40,826 nucleotides of DNA from Gammaproteobacteria bacterium. GTDB taxonomy: Bacteria > Pseudomonadota > Gammaproteobacteria > Pseudomonadales > Azotimanducaceae. The notes beneath the pieces were generated by a model. It ran no database searches. It was not told where the DNA came from and saw only the letters and a program-made list of their open reading frames with translations. Numbering within the stretch: position 1 is the stretch's first letter; every line of letters begins with the position of its first letter. The stretch is from positions 1 through 40,826 of the forward strand of contig JAPOYI010000223.1 of assembly GCA_026706665.1 (NCBI GenBank). Direction: 5' to 3'. Shown piece after piece: positions 33,648 to 40,826 of this stretch. The translations under genes and the position numbers were made by a program.

Positions 33648-34511
33648 ATGCCCGAGATGCCGATGGAAGCCGCCATCATCTATGAATCGCACCTCCCCGA
33701 TGCCTTGCGGCGGGCGCTGATCCATGCCGGCGACGACGGTTTCGTCGCATCGATGCCGCAACTGCTGCACGCGCGCGTCGGCGCATCCTTCGACAACATC
33801 ATCTGGAACACGTGGTTCACGGCGAACTCCGAGGAGTGCGTGGCGAGAACCCCCCAGGGCAACTGGGTCATGGTCGCGATTCATGGCGGCGGGATATTCG
33901 CCTCCCCCGAGCGAATCCGGACCCTCTACCATGCGAACGTCGACCGCGGCAGCGAACTGGGCTTCACGGGGATCTTCGCGGCCAGGATCTCCGAGCGGGA
34001 AAACCGCGACATCGTCGAAGGCCGGCTGCCGGATGGCCGGCAAATCCCGGTGTTTGACTTCAACGCGTTCAAACAGGGTATTGACGGTCTGCCGCGGCAC
34101 TACGCCGTGGTCATGGACCTGGATGTCGCGAAGAACGCACACACGGGCTACGTCGGCTTCGACGACCTCAAAGACGATCCGATGATGATCGTACGCGCCG
34201 GTGGCGTGGAACAGGCGGCGGCCTATCTCGACAAGGCGAGGACGCGCGGCAACACGGGCACCATCGGCAGCTGGCACTCGTTCAACGAAATGAAAGCCGA
34301 TCAGCCCCAGTCGTGCATCTGCGTGATGTACGGGAGTCCCGCGGGCGCCCGCGCCCGAATCTACGCGCCGCAAGGCATCAACCATCTCCGGGGCGTCCAG
34401 ACGGACTTCGGCCTGCGCGGCGACACCGGCATGATCAACATGGGCCGCTACGTGGCGGTGGCGCCGCACGACGTTTCGACCAGCGTGCGCCACCTGTCGT
34501 TCGGCGCCTGA
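33648..34511 (+). CDS. Unknown four-copy family, paralogue C (divergent C-terminus)
   Basis: A 287 aa cytoplasmic member of the unknown family. The N-terminal two thirds keep the shared blocks (ALRRAL, WNTWFTANSEE, HGGGIFASPER, RAGGVE). The last third departs: GSWHSFNEMKADQPQ replaces GNWHPYNR, and a different segment (VMYGSPAGARARIYAP) replaces the acidic, glycine-rich loop of A, B and D, before the common ending GRYVAVAPHDVSTSVR returns. This suggests a changed substrate or partner surface. GGAGCAAGCA precedes the ATG. It is coupled closely to the methyltransferase gene upstream. Confidence 0.85.
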   Translation: MPEMPMEAAIIYESHLPDALRRALIHAGDDGFVASMPQLLHARVGASFDNIIWNTWFTANSEECVARTPQGNWVMVAIHGGGIFASPERIRTLYHANVDRGSELGFTGIFAARISERENRDIVEGRLPDGRQIPVFDFNAFKQGIDGLPRHYAVVMDLDVAKNAHTGYVGFDDLKDDPMMIVRAGGVEQAAAYLDKARTRGNTGTIGSWHSFNEMKADQPQSCICVMYGSPAGARARIYAPQGINHLRGVQTDFGLRGDTGMINMGRYVAVAPHDVSTSVRHLSFGA

Positions 34512-34542
34512 ACACGAAAAACAGCAAGAGCGAGAGACACGA

Positions 34543-35412
34543 ATGGACGACACCCCGATGGAAGCCACCATCGTCTTCGATTCCTACCTGCCCGACGCAT
34601 TGCGGCGCGCCCTCGACTACGCGGGCGAGAAAGGCTTCGTCGCATCCATGCCGCAACTGTTGCACGCGCGGGCGAACGCCCCCTACGACAACATCGTCTG
34701 GAATACGTGGTTCTCGTCCAATTCGGAGGAGAGCGTAGTCAAGACTCGCGCGGGACATCGCGTCCTCGTGACTGTCCACGGCGGCGGCATCTTCGCTTCG
34801 CCGGAACGGTTCGAGCGGGTCTACCGCGCCAGCGTCGACCGCTTCAGCCCCGACGGCTACACTGGGCAGTACGCCGCCAAGATCTCCGAACAAGAGGCCC
34901 GCGGCGTGCTCGAGGGCAGGTTGCCCGACGGCGACGAAGTCCCCGTTTATCCGTTCCGTGAGCTGCAGCGCGGAATACGGGACCTACCCCGGCGCTATGC
35001 GGTGGTCATGGATTTCGAGACGGCGAGGAACTCAAGCAGCGGCTACTTGGCCTTCGACGATCTGTGCGAACAGCCGCTGATGATCGTCCGCGCAGGCGGC
35101 GCCGAGGCTGCAGCGGCATATCTTGGCCGCGCGAGAGACCGCCACAACACGAAGGTCATGGGCAATTGGCATCCATACAGGAGGATCGATCCGGACCGGC
35201 CGCAGACGCGTGTGCTGTTCCTGACCGGCAACCGGGACGGGGTCGGCACCGAAGACGACGATGACGAGATTTACGGCTACGACGCGGATTCCGGGATCGG
35301 CGGCGAATCCTGTATCCACAACACGAGCATCATCAACATCGCCCGGTACGTCGCCGTGGCGCCAAGAGATATGGGAACGAGCGTGCGTTATCTCCCCTTC
35401 TCATACAACTAG
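34543..35412 (+). CDS. Unknown four-copy family, paralogue D
   Basis: A 289 aa cytoplasmic member, closer to B than to C in the C-terminal third (GNWHPYRRIDPDRPQTRVLFLTGNRDG). It has an acidic insert (EDDDDEIYGYDADSG) before the shared GG-x-x-C/S block and ends ARYVAVAPRDMGTSVRYLPF. It follows C by 31 bp and is probably the last enzyme gene of the B-potD-methyltransferase-C-D operon. A hairpin lies directly after the stop. Confidence 0.85.
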   Translation: MDDTPMEATIVFDSYLPDALRRALDYAGEKGFVASMPQLLHARANAPYDNIVWNTWFSSNSEESVVKTRAGHRVLVTVHGGGIFASPERFERVYRASVDRFSPDGYTGQYAAKISEQEARGVLEGRLPDGDEVPVYPFRELQRGIRDLPRRYAVVMDFETARNSSSGYLAFDDLCEQPLMIVRAGGAEAAAAYLGRARDRHNTKVMGNWHPYRRIDPDRPQTRVLFLTGNRDGVGTEDDDDEIYGYDADSGIGGESCIHNTSIINIARYVAVAPRDMGTSVRYLPFSYN

Positions 35413-35413
35413 G

Positions 35414-35431
35414 CAAGACCGTCTGGTCTTG
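35414..35431 (+). terminator. Hairpin just after paralogue D
   Basis: CAAGACC (35414-35420) and GGTCTTG (35425-35431) with loop GTCT form a perfect 7-bp stem starting two bases after the stop. There is no T run, so it may act as an attenuator or RNA-stability element rather than a full terminator. Confidence 0.4.
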
Positions 35432-35436
35432 GGATT

Positions 35437-35715
35437 GTGGCAGAGAATCTGCCAAGGAACCTCAAAGGCACCGTAGCGAAAAGCCACGCGATCCGAGCGG
35501 ATACGGCGACCAATATGGCCACCGAACACGGGCTTCCCGACGTGTCGGACCTACTTCGTGACCTCAACGATGCTCGCAAGAGCGTCGCGTACGGCGATAT
35601 CGAACTACCGGAATTGGACCCGGAAGATACAGCCATGGAGATAGAGACGTTCATCGAACGCAGCCGCATAACCACTGCTCGCCCATCCTTGGAAGGCACC
35701 AGACGACCGAACTGA
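35437..35715 (+). CDS. Small hypothetical protein (possibly HEPN-related or an antitoxin fragment)
   Basis: A 92 aa protein from GTG 35437. The segment LLRDLNDARKSVAYGDIELP followed by LDPEDTAMEIETFIERS resembles the C-terminal helix pair of small HEPN-like proteins by eye, but the N-terminal part of such a domain is absent. It is in the same frame as paralogue D, with TAG 35410-35412 between them, which I take as coincidence. Likely either a short real gene or a remnant. Confidence 0.45.
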   Translation: MAENLPRNLKGTVAKSHAIRADTATNMATEHGLPDVSDLLRDLNDARKSVAYGDIELPELDPEDTAMEIETFIERSRITTARPSLEGTRRPN

Positions 35716-35746
35716 GGAGATCCTGACCGGCCCGTCAGACGGTTAG

Positions 35747-36850
35747 CTACTCGGTCCGAAGCATTACGACCGACTCGTCATTGAAGCTCAGCCAGACCGG
35801 TTGATCAATCGCCGCAGGGTCTGCCGCCAAGGGCGCTTCGGTGTTCTGCACCGCCACCGCTACTGGCTCTTCGCGCCCGGAAAGCTGCACATGGAAATGG
35901 CTGCGGTCGCCAAGGTAGGCCGCCGAGCCCATGCGGCCTTCCACTACGTTGGCACGGTCGGAAGGCGCGGCCAGGTGTAGTTCCAGCTTCTCTGGACGAA
36001 TCGCGACCACGACATCGCCGCCGGTTTCAGTCGTCTCGGTGGCGCATCCCGGGCGCACTGTTCCGAGGGGGCCCGCATCGACAATCGCGGTGCCGTTCTC
36101 AAGTCCCTCCATCCGACCACGGAACAGGTTCGTGGTGCCTATGAAGCCAGCCACGAAACTGGAGTTGGGCCGCTCGTAGAGTCCGATTGGCGAATCCACC
36201 TGGAGCACGCGTCCGGCGGCCATGACCGCGATGCGGTCGGAAAGCGTGAGCGCCTCTTCCTGGTCGTGCGTGACGAAGACGAAGGTGATGCCCACCGACC
36301 GCTGCAGGGCCCTGAGTTCCATCTGCATCTGCTCGCGGAGGTTCTTGTCCAGGGCGCCCAGTGGCTCGTCGAGCAACAGCACCTTCGGCTGCATGATCAG
36401 CGCCCGGGCGAGCGCCACGCGCTGGCGCTCCCCTCCGGAGAGTTCCGTGGCCGTCCGGCTGGCGTAGCCGGGCAGCTTGATCAACTCCAGCATCTCCTCG
36501 ACCCTGTCGTTGATCTCGGACTTCGACAGCGCCGACTTGCGCAACCCGAAGGCTATGTTCCGGCCTACGTCCAGGTGCGGGAAGATCGCGTAGTTCTGGA
36601 ACACCATGTTGGTCGGGCGACGGTAGGCCGGGATCGCGGACAAGGTCTGGCCATCGATGTAGATCTCTCCGCTGGTGGGCACCTCGAATCCGGCCAGCAT
36701 GCGCAGCAGCGTGGTCTTGCCGCAGCCGGAGGGTCCCAGCACCGAGAAGAATTCGCCGCCGTGGATTTCGAGATCCACCTGCTCCACGGCGGGAACGTCG
36801 CCGAAGTGCTTGGAAACGCCCTGTATCGATATGAATGCATGCTCGCTCAT
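35747..36850 (-). CDS. ABC transporter ATPase, spermidine/putrescine type (PotA-like)
   Basis: Energy subunit (367 aa) for the fused permease and PotD-like binding protein. Walker A is GPSGCGKTT, the signature is LSGGERQRVALARAL, Walker B is VLLLDEPLGALD, and the switch histidine is in FVTHDQEE. The C-terminal 120 residues form the TOBE-type regulatory domain (VVVAIRPEKLELHL). The start at 36850 directly precedes the conserved first strand; the open frame to 37078 is a shadow. It is transcribed away from the MBL gene and towards the paralogue operon, separately from its partners. Confidence 0.93.
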   Translation of the reverse strand: MSEHAFISIQGVSKHFGDVPAVEQVDLEIHGGEFFSVLGPSGCGKTTLLRMLAGFEVPTSGEIYIDGQTLSAIPAYRRPTNMVFQNYAIFPHLDVGRNIAFGLRKSALSKSEINDRVEEMLELIKLPGYASRTATELSGGERQRVALARALIMQPKVLLLDEPLGALDKNLREQMQMELRALQRSVGITFVFVTHDQEEALTLSDRIAVMAAGRVLQVDSPIGLYERPNSSFVAGFIGTTNLFRGRMEGLENGTAIVDAGPLGTVRPGCATETTETGGDVVVAIRPEKLELHLAAPSDRANVVEGRMGSAAYLGDRSHFHVQLSGREEPVAVAVQNTEAPLAADPAAIDQPVWLSFNDESVVMLRTE

Positions 36851-36954
36851 GTCACGAATAGTTGCATAAATCCGGTCGCCGGTCGCGCCACTGGCACCGA
36901 TGCTATTCTTCGGCGGTGTCGGCGAGACGTGATTTCCCAACTGGCAGGAAAACC

Positions 36955-37809
36955 ATGGCCGTAGTCCAACTGGGTGACGTGACCGTTCAGCGTATCGTCG
37001 AGCACGAGATTCCCGTCTATCACCCGTCCGAGTTCTTCGACGAAGCCACCGCCGAGGCGGTGGAGCCCTACCGCGCATCGCTCACACCGCATGCGCTCTG
37101 TCCTCAAACCGGCCGCATGGTCATGCCCGTGCAGTCCTACCTTGTGCGGACCCGGCATCACTGCATCCTCATCGACACCTGCGTCGGTTGCCGAAAGAAC
37201 TACGCGGAACCGCCGGAGTGGCACCAGCGCTCGAACGAAGTCTGGCTCAGCAACCTGCAGGCGGCGGGGGTCGGCACGGACGATATCGACTACGTGTTCT
37301 GCACCCACCTGCATTCAGACCATTGCGGCTGGAACACGCGCCTGGTCGACGGCCGCTGGGTCCCGACGTTCCCGAACGCGAAGTACATCTTCGCGCGCGA
37401 CGAGTACCGGGCGATGGAAGATGAATACCACCAGATCTTCATCGACAACGTCGAGCCGATCGCGGAGGCGAAACAGGCGGTCCTGGTGGAGCTCGACTAT
37501 GCGCTGGACGACGATATCTGGCTGGAACCCACCGTCGGCCACTCGGTGGGCCACGTGGCTATCCATGTGAAGTCGCGGCGGTCCCGGGCCGCCATGTGCG
37601 GAGACCTGATTCATAGCCCGCTGCAACTTGCCGAACCGGATTGGACCTGCAACTCGGACTACGACCTGGCCGCGTCGGCCGCCACCCGAAAGAGGTTTCT
37701 CAGGGAGCACTGCGACACCGATACGCTGGTGCTGACCGCCCACTTCCCCTCCCCGTCCATGGGCCATGTCATCTCCCGCGGCGATGCCTACGACTTCAAC
37801 TACCTCTGA
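36955..37809 (+). CDS. MBL-fold metallohydrolase
   Basis: A 284 aa metallo-beta-lactamase-fold hydrolase. The metal motif is THLHSDHCGW, with further ligands in GHSVGHVAI, CGDLIHSP and TAHFPSP, as in lactonase- or glyoxalase-II-like members. ATG 36955 has AGGAA 5-9 nt upstream and replaces an in-frame ATG at 36862. The stop overlaps the ATG of the sulfotransferase gene (TGATG), so the two are co-translated. Substrate unknown; quorum-lactone, thioester or sulfate-ester cleavage are all possible for the fold. Confidence 0.88.
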   Translation: MAVVQLGDVTVQRIVEHEIPVYHPSEFFDEATAEAVEPYRASLTPHALCPQTGRMVMPVQSYLVRTRHHCILIDTCVGCRKNYAEPPEWHQRSNEVWLSNLQAAGVGTDDIDYVFCTHLHSDHCGWNTRLVDGRWVPTFPNAKYIFARDEYRAMEDEYHQIFIDNVEPIAEAKQAVLVELDYALDDDIWLEPTVGHSVGHVAIHVKSRRSRAAMCGDLIHSPLQLAEPDWTCNSDYDLAASAATRKRFLREHCDTDTLVLTAHFPSPSMGHVISRGDAYDFNYL

Positions 37810-39707
37810 TGGCCGAAGGAGACCAACCCTCGCCGGATGACGACATCGCCTCGCTGTCCTACATGGCGCAGCAGCACTATCGCAACGGTCGCCTCCAGCG
37901 CGCCAGGGAAGCGTGTCAACGGATACTGGAGAAGGAGCAGCGCGCCGACGCCATTCTCCTGCTCGGCATGATCGCGCACGAGCAGAAGGCTTTCGAGACG
38001 GCTGCGCAACACTACGAGGACTTCCTTCGCCTGGAGCCGGAGCACGCGCGCGCGCATTACTACCATGGCCTCTCCCTCATCCAGCTCGGTCAAGCCGAAG
38101 CCGCCGTCGAACACCTGCAGAAATCGATATCCCTGGATCCCGGCAATCGCACGGCGCACATCCAGTTGGGGGATGCCTGCACCAGGCTCGGACGCTGGGA
38201 GGAAGCGTCCGGGGCCTACTGCCAAGCCCTCGCGCTGCAACCCGACGACCTCGGCACCACGGTAAAGCTCGGCAACGTTTATCTCGCGGGCCAGTTCTTT
38301 GCGGACGCCGCGGAGATCTACGAACGGACCCTGGAGTTGCTGCCCGACAACGCCGTCCTGCACAGGCACCTCGGCGCGGTGCTGCATCGAATGGGACAGA
38401 CACGGAAGGCCATCGACTGCCTCGAGCGCGCAATCGAGCTACGCCCCGACTACGCAAAGGCGCGCATCGACCTCGCGCTGGTCTACCGGCAGCTCGAGAG
38501 AACGGTGGAGGCCATGCATCAGATCCAGGAGGCCATCCACTACATGCCCGACGACGTCGATGCGCACATCAGCCTGGCGCTGACAATGAGACAAGAGGGG
38601 AGAATGGCGTACGCGGCGAGGCACTTGAGCCAGCTCCTTGCGATTCAGCCCGTCTGCGGCGCCGCCTACTACCACCTCTCGATGATACGGCCGCCGCTCG
38701 ACCTGATTCCCAGGATTCGCAGGCTCCTCGACGACCCCGCGCTGCCCGAGGACGACGCGATATATTGCCACTTCGCCCTGGGCAACGTCCTCGACACCCA
38801 CACGGCGTCCGATCTCGCTTTCGACCACTACCGGCTGGCCAATACGCTCAAGCGCCGATCACTGGTCTACGATCCCCGCGACAATACCCGGGTGTTCGAG
38901 AAGCTCATCGAGACCTACTCGAAGGGATTCTTCGAGCGCAAACGGGGCTTGGGATGCGACTCCGACCTGCCCGTTTTCATCGTCGGGCTGCCGCGGTCCG
39001 GCACTACCCTCGTCGAGCAGATTCTCGCCAGCCACGGCTCGATCCATGGCGCCGGCGAACTCGAGTCGTTCGCCGGCGTCAACCACGCCATCGCCCATCG
39101 CTTCCGTTCGATAAGACCCGCGCCCGACTGCATGTCCCTCATCGACCAGGAAACCGTCGATGAATTCTCCGCCCGTTACCTGGAGGAACTGCGGCTACGA
39201 TCCCGAACAGCCGCACGCGTCGTTGACAAGCTGCCCGGGAATTTCGTTCGCATCGGTTTGATCAAGACGCTCTTCCCCAACGCACACGTCGTGCACTGCA
39301 GCCGGAACGCGCTCGACACCTGCGTGTCGCTCTATTTCCACTACTTCCAGGCGCTGACCTGTTCCTTCGACCTCCGGGAACTCGGCCAGTACTACCTCGA
39401 TTACCGGCACCTGATGGACCACTGGGAAGCCCTCTTTCCCGACCGGATCTTCGAGGTGCGCTACGAGGAACTGGTCAACGACCCCGAGAGGATCAGCAGG
39501 GCGCTGGTCGACTACCTGGACCTGCCATGGGACGAGCGGTGTCTCGAGTTCTACAAGAACACCAGGGCCGTCATGAGTCCAAGCAACATCCAGGTCCGGC
39601 ACCCGGTGTACAAGGTCTCCGTCGATCGCTGGAAGCGCTACGAGAAACACCTCGGGCCGCTGATCGAGGTCCTGGACACGGCTAAAGGTGGTTCCGTCAT
39701 CCAATAG
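37809..39707 (+). CDS. TPR-repeat sulfotransferase
   Basis: A 632 aa protein. Residues about 15-330 are TPR units (for example EAAVEHLQKSISLDPGNRTAHIQLG and RKAIDCLERAIELRPDYAKARIDLA). A PAPS-dependent sulfotransferase domain follows. Its P-loop-like motif is VFIVGLPRSGTTLVEQILASH near residue 391, and the 3'-phosphate motif is in HCSRNALDTCVSLYFHYF. ELESFAGVNHA and KLPGNFVRIGLIKTLFPNA are typical of the tyrosylprotein/TPR-sulfotransferase group common in marine bacteria. It probably sulfates a protein or small acceptor. Coupled to the MBL hydrolase by TGATG. Confidence 0.88.
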   Translation: MAEGDQPSPDDDIASLSYMAQQHYRNGRLQRAREACQRILEKEQRADAILLLGMIAHEQKAFETAAQHYEDFLRLEPEHARAHYYHGLSLIQLGQAEAAVEHLQKSISLDPGNRTAHIQLGDACTRLGRWEEASGAYCQALALQPDDLGTTVKLGNVYLAGQFFADAAEIYERTLELLPDNAVLHRHLGAVLHRMGQTRKAIDCLERAIELRPDYAKARIDLALVYRQLERTVEAMHQIQEAIHYMPDDVDAHISLALTMRQEGRMAYAARHLSQLLAIQPVCGAAYYHLSMIRPPLDLIPRIRRLLDDPALPEDDAIYCHFALGNVLDTHTASDLAFDHYRLANTLKRRSLVYDPRDNTRVFEKLIETYSKGFFERKRGLGCDSDLPVFIVGLPRSGTTLVEQILASHGSIHGAGELESFAGVNHAIAHRFRSIRPAPDCMSLIDQETVDEFSARYLEELRLRSRTAARVVDKLPGNFVRIGLIKTLFPNAHVVHCSRNALDTCVSLYFHYFQALTCSFDLRELGQYYLDYRHLMDHWEALFPDRIFEVRYEELVNDPERISRALVDYLDLPWDERCLEFYKNTRAVMSPSNIQVRHPVYKVSVDRWKRYEKHLGPLIEVLDTAKGGSVIQ

Positions 39708-39866
39708 TTCGTCTGCCGCGAGTCGAAGATGATCCATGAACTTGATGGCGAGGCTCCGGCTGACACGACAACGGGCCATTACCCCGCCAGCATTTCAGCG
39801 ATTGACCGTAGCGCGTTCGCCCGCGTTTATCCGATTCTGCTGCGGAACGGACACCGGGCGCAGCCC

Positions 39867-40796
39867 ATGGCAAACGTTAGTCACGACCAGAACTTCAAGA
39901 ACCTGATCCTCGACTATCCGCGCGACGCGCTAGCGTTCTTCGCCGCGGAGGAGGCGCCGCTGCCGGAAGACGACGCGAGGGTCATCCCCATTCGACAGGA
40001 GCAACTGCAGGAGCGCCTTGGCGAACGCTATCGCGAGCTCGATACGCCGCTGCTCGTCGAGTGGGCTGACGGCCACCGCGAGGCAATCCTGTTCGCGCTG
40101 GAAGAAGAATCGGACCGGCGACGATTCTCACTGCACCGGCTCGCTCACTACTGCCTCGACCTCGCGGAGCTGTTCGACACCGACCGCGTGGTACCGGTGA
40201 CGATCTTCCTGCGCACCGCTAACGCCGTACCTTCGTCCCTGACATTGGGCACCGAGCGCACCCGATATCTCACGTTCGACTACCTGGCATGCAAGCTCGG
40301 TGAGATCCCCGCAGACCGGTGGCGGCAGAGCGACAACCTGGTGGCCAGAGTCAACCTGCCGAACATGCGCAGCCCCGAGAGCCGAAAGGTCGAGATCTAC
40401 GCGCAAGCGGTCCGGGGCCTGCTGGCGCTGGAGGAGGACGGCGACAAGCGCGCGAAGTACATGGAATTCATCGACATCTATGCCGGCCTCACAGAAAATG
40501 AGTTCCGGCGATACCAACGGCAATACCCCAAGGAAACCAACGTCATGGCAGGAGCATTTCAAAGGGCCCGCGACGAAGCACGGCAGCAGGGCATGCGGCA
40601 GGGCCGTGTCGAGGGGGAGCGAATGGTCCTGGAGCGACTGCTGCGGCGGCGGTTCGGTATCGTTTCCCCTGACATCACCGAAAAGCTAAGCGAAGCGTCC
40701 ACGACCGAACTGGAAACCTGGGCGGAGAACATACTCGACGCTGAGACGCCCGACGATGTTTTCGATTCAGGCTTGCATGGAACTCCTAATGGGTGA
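39867..40796 (+). CDS. Rpn family nuclease-like protein (PD-(D/E)XK, DUF4351-type C-terminus)
   Basis: A 309 aa protein of the Rpn/transposase_31-like group, DNA-cutting proteins that promote recombination. The N-terminus (MANVSHDQNFKNLILDYPRDAL) and RYRELDTPLLVEWADG...AILFALEEES give the PD-(D/E)XK core. A basic, coiled stretch (ARDEARQQGMRQGRVEGER) and a DUF4351-like end (LERLLRRRFGIVSPDITEKLSEAS) follow. I use ATG 39867, where homology starts, instead of 39729. Genes of this family often multiply within a genome; no second copy or terminal repeats were seen here. Confidence 0.82.
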   Translation: MANVSHDQNFKNLILDYPRDALAFFAAEEAPLPEDDARVIPIRQEQLQERLGERYRELDTPLLVEWADGHREAILFALEEESDRRRFSLHRLAHYCLDLAELFDTDRVVPVTIFLRTANAVPSSLTLGTERTRYLTFDYLACKLGEIPADRWRQSDNLVARVNLPNMRSPESRKVEIYAQAVRGLLALEEDGDKRAKYMEFIDIYAGLTENEFRRYQRQYPKETNVMAGAFQRARDEARQQGMRQGRVEGERMVLERLLRRRFGIVSPDITEKLSEASTTELETWAENILDAETPDDVFDSGLHGTPNG

Positions 40797-40826
40797 GTGC
40801 TCGCGGGTGGTTCACGTTTCAGGCCG

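Noticed and set aside
2069-37680. Avoidance of SfiI-type sites as a sign of active restriction
   Set aside because: Four sites found by eye in about 41 kb is close to the chance expectation at this GC, so there is no depletion.
1-40826. tRNA, rRNA, CRISPR arrays and insertion sequences
   Set aside because: I scanned for repeat-spacer patterns, tRNA-like T-arms and transposase motifs and saw none. The Rpn-like gene at 39867 has no terminal repeats that I can see.

Overview
The window reads as GC-rich chromosome from a Gram-negative bacterium, most likely an uncultured gammaproteobacterium. The best lineage clue is dapA directly followed by bamC (the dapA-nlpB order typical of Gammaproteobacteria). 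A BepA-type outer-membrane protease, a TonB-dependent receptor and a prokaryotic glutathione synthetase fit. Many genes overlap by ATGA, TGATG or TTGA, and several start at GTG or TTG. The placement is inference; there is no rRNA gene to confirm it.

Layout. 58-5406: argC, a class II Fic protein, ilvA, and an alpha/beta hydrolase coupled to a small SCP2-like protein. 5526-8021: a YfcE-type phosphoesterase, then a two-gene restriction-modification system whose nuclease resembles SfiI. 8101-12005: lipoprotein, TIGR03084-like protein, flavin/F420-type LLM oxidoreductase and AmpG-like MFS transporter in one orientation. 12072-13851: a VapBC-like toxin-antitoxin pair and an AT-richer two-gene cassette of unknown function. 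13848-22892: gshB, nadA, a redoxin with an in-frame TGA at its catalytic cysteine position (probable selenocysteine), bepA, a decayed stretch, tusA, an AI-2E family permease, dapA, bamC and a sugar transferase. 23342-26778: a class I glutamine amidotransferase and a TonB-dependent receptor.

The most unusual part is 26869-36850. Four paralogues of a protein family I do not recognise (A 26869-27846, B 30918-31775, C 33648-34511, D 34543-35412) are interleaved with a spermidine/putrescine-type ABC transporter (fused PotB-PotC permease, PotD-like binding protein, PotA-like ATPase), a betaine-homocysteine-type methyltransferase and a glycine/sarcosine-type N-methyltransferase. B, potD, methyltransferase, C and D lie 9-31 bp apart on the plus strand and look like one operon. 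The permease and homocysteine methyltransferase genes form a divergent operon. Paralogue A carries a twin-arginine signal and sits right behind the TonB receptor; the other three lack signals. A plausible reading is uptake and processing of a methylated or cationic nitrogen compound, with the unknown family supplying enzymatic steps inside and outside the cytoplasm. That is inference from gene order.

36955-40796: an MBL-fold hydrolase translationally coupled to a TPR-sulfotransferase, then an Rpn-family nuclease-like protein. No rRNA, tRNA, CRISPR array or intact insertion sequence was seen.
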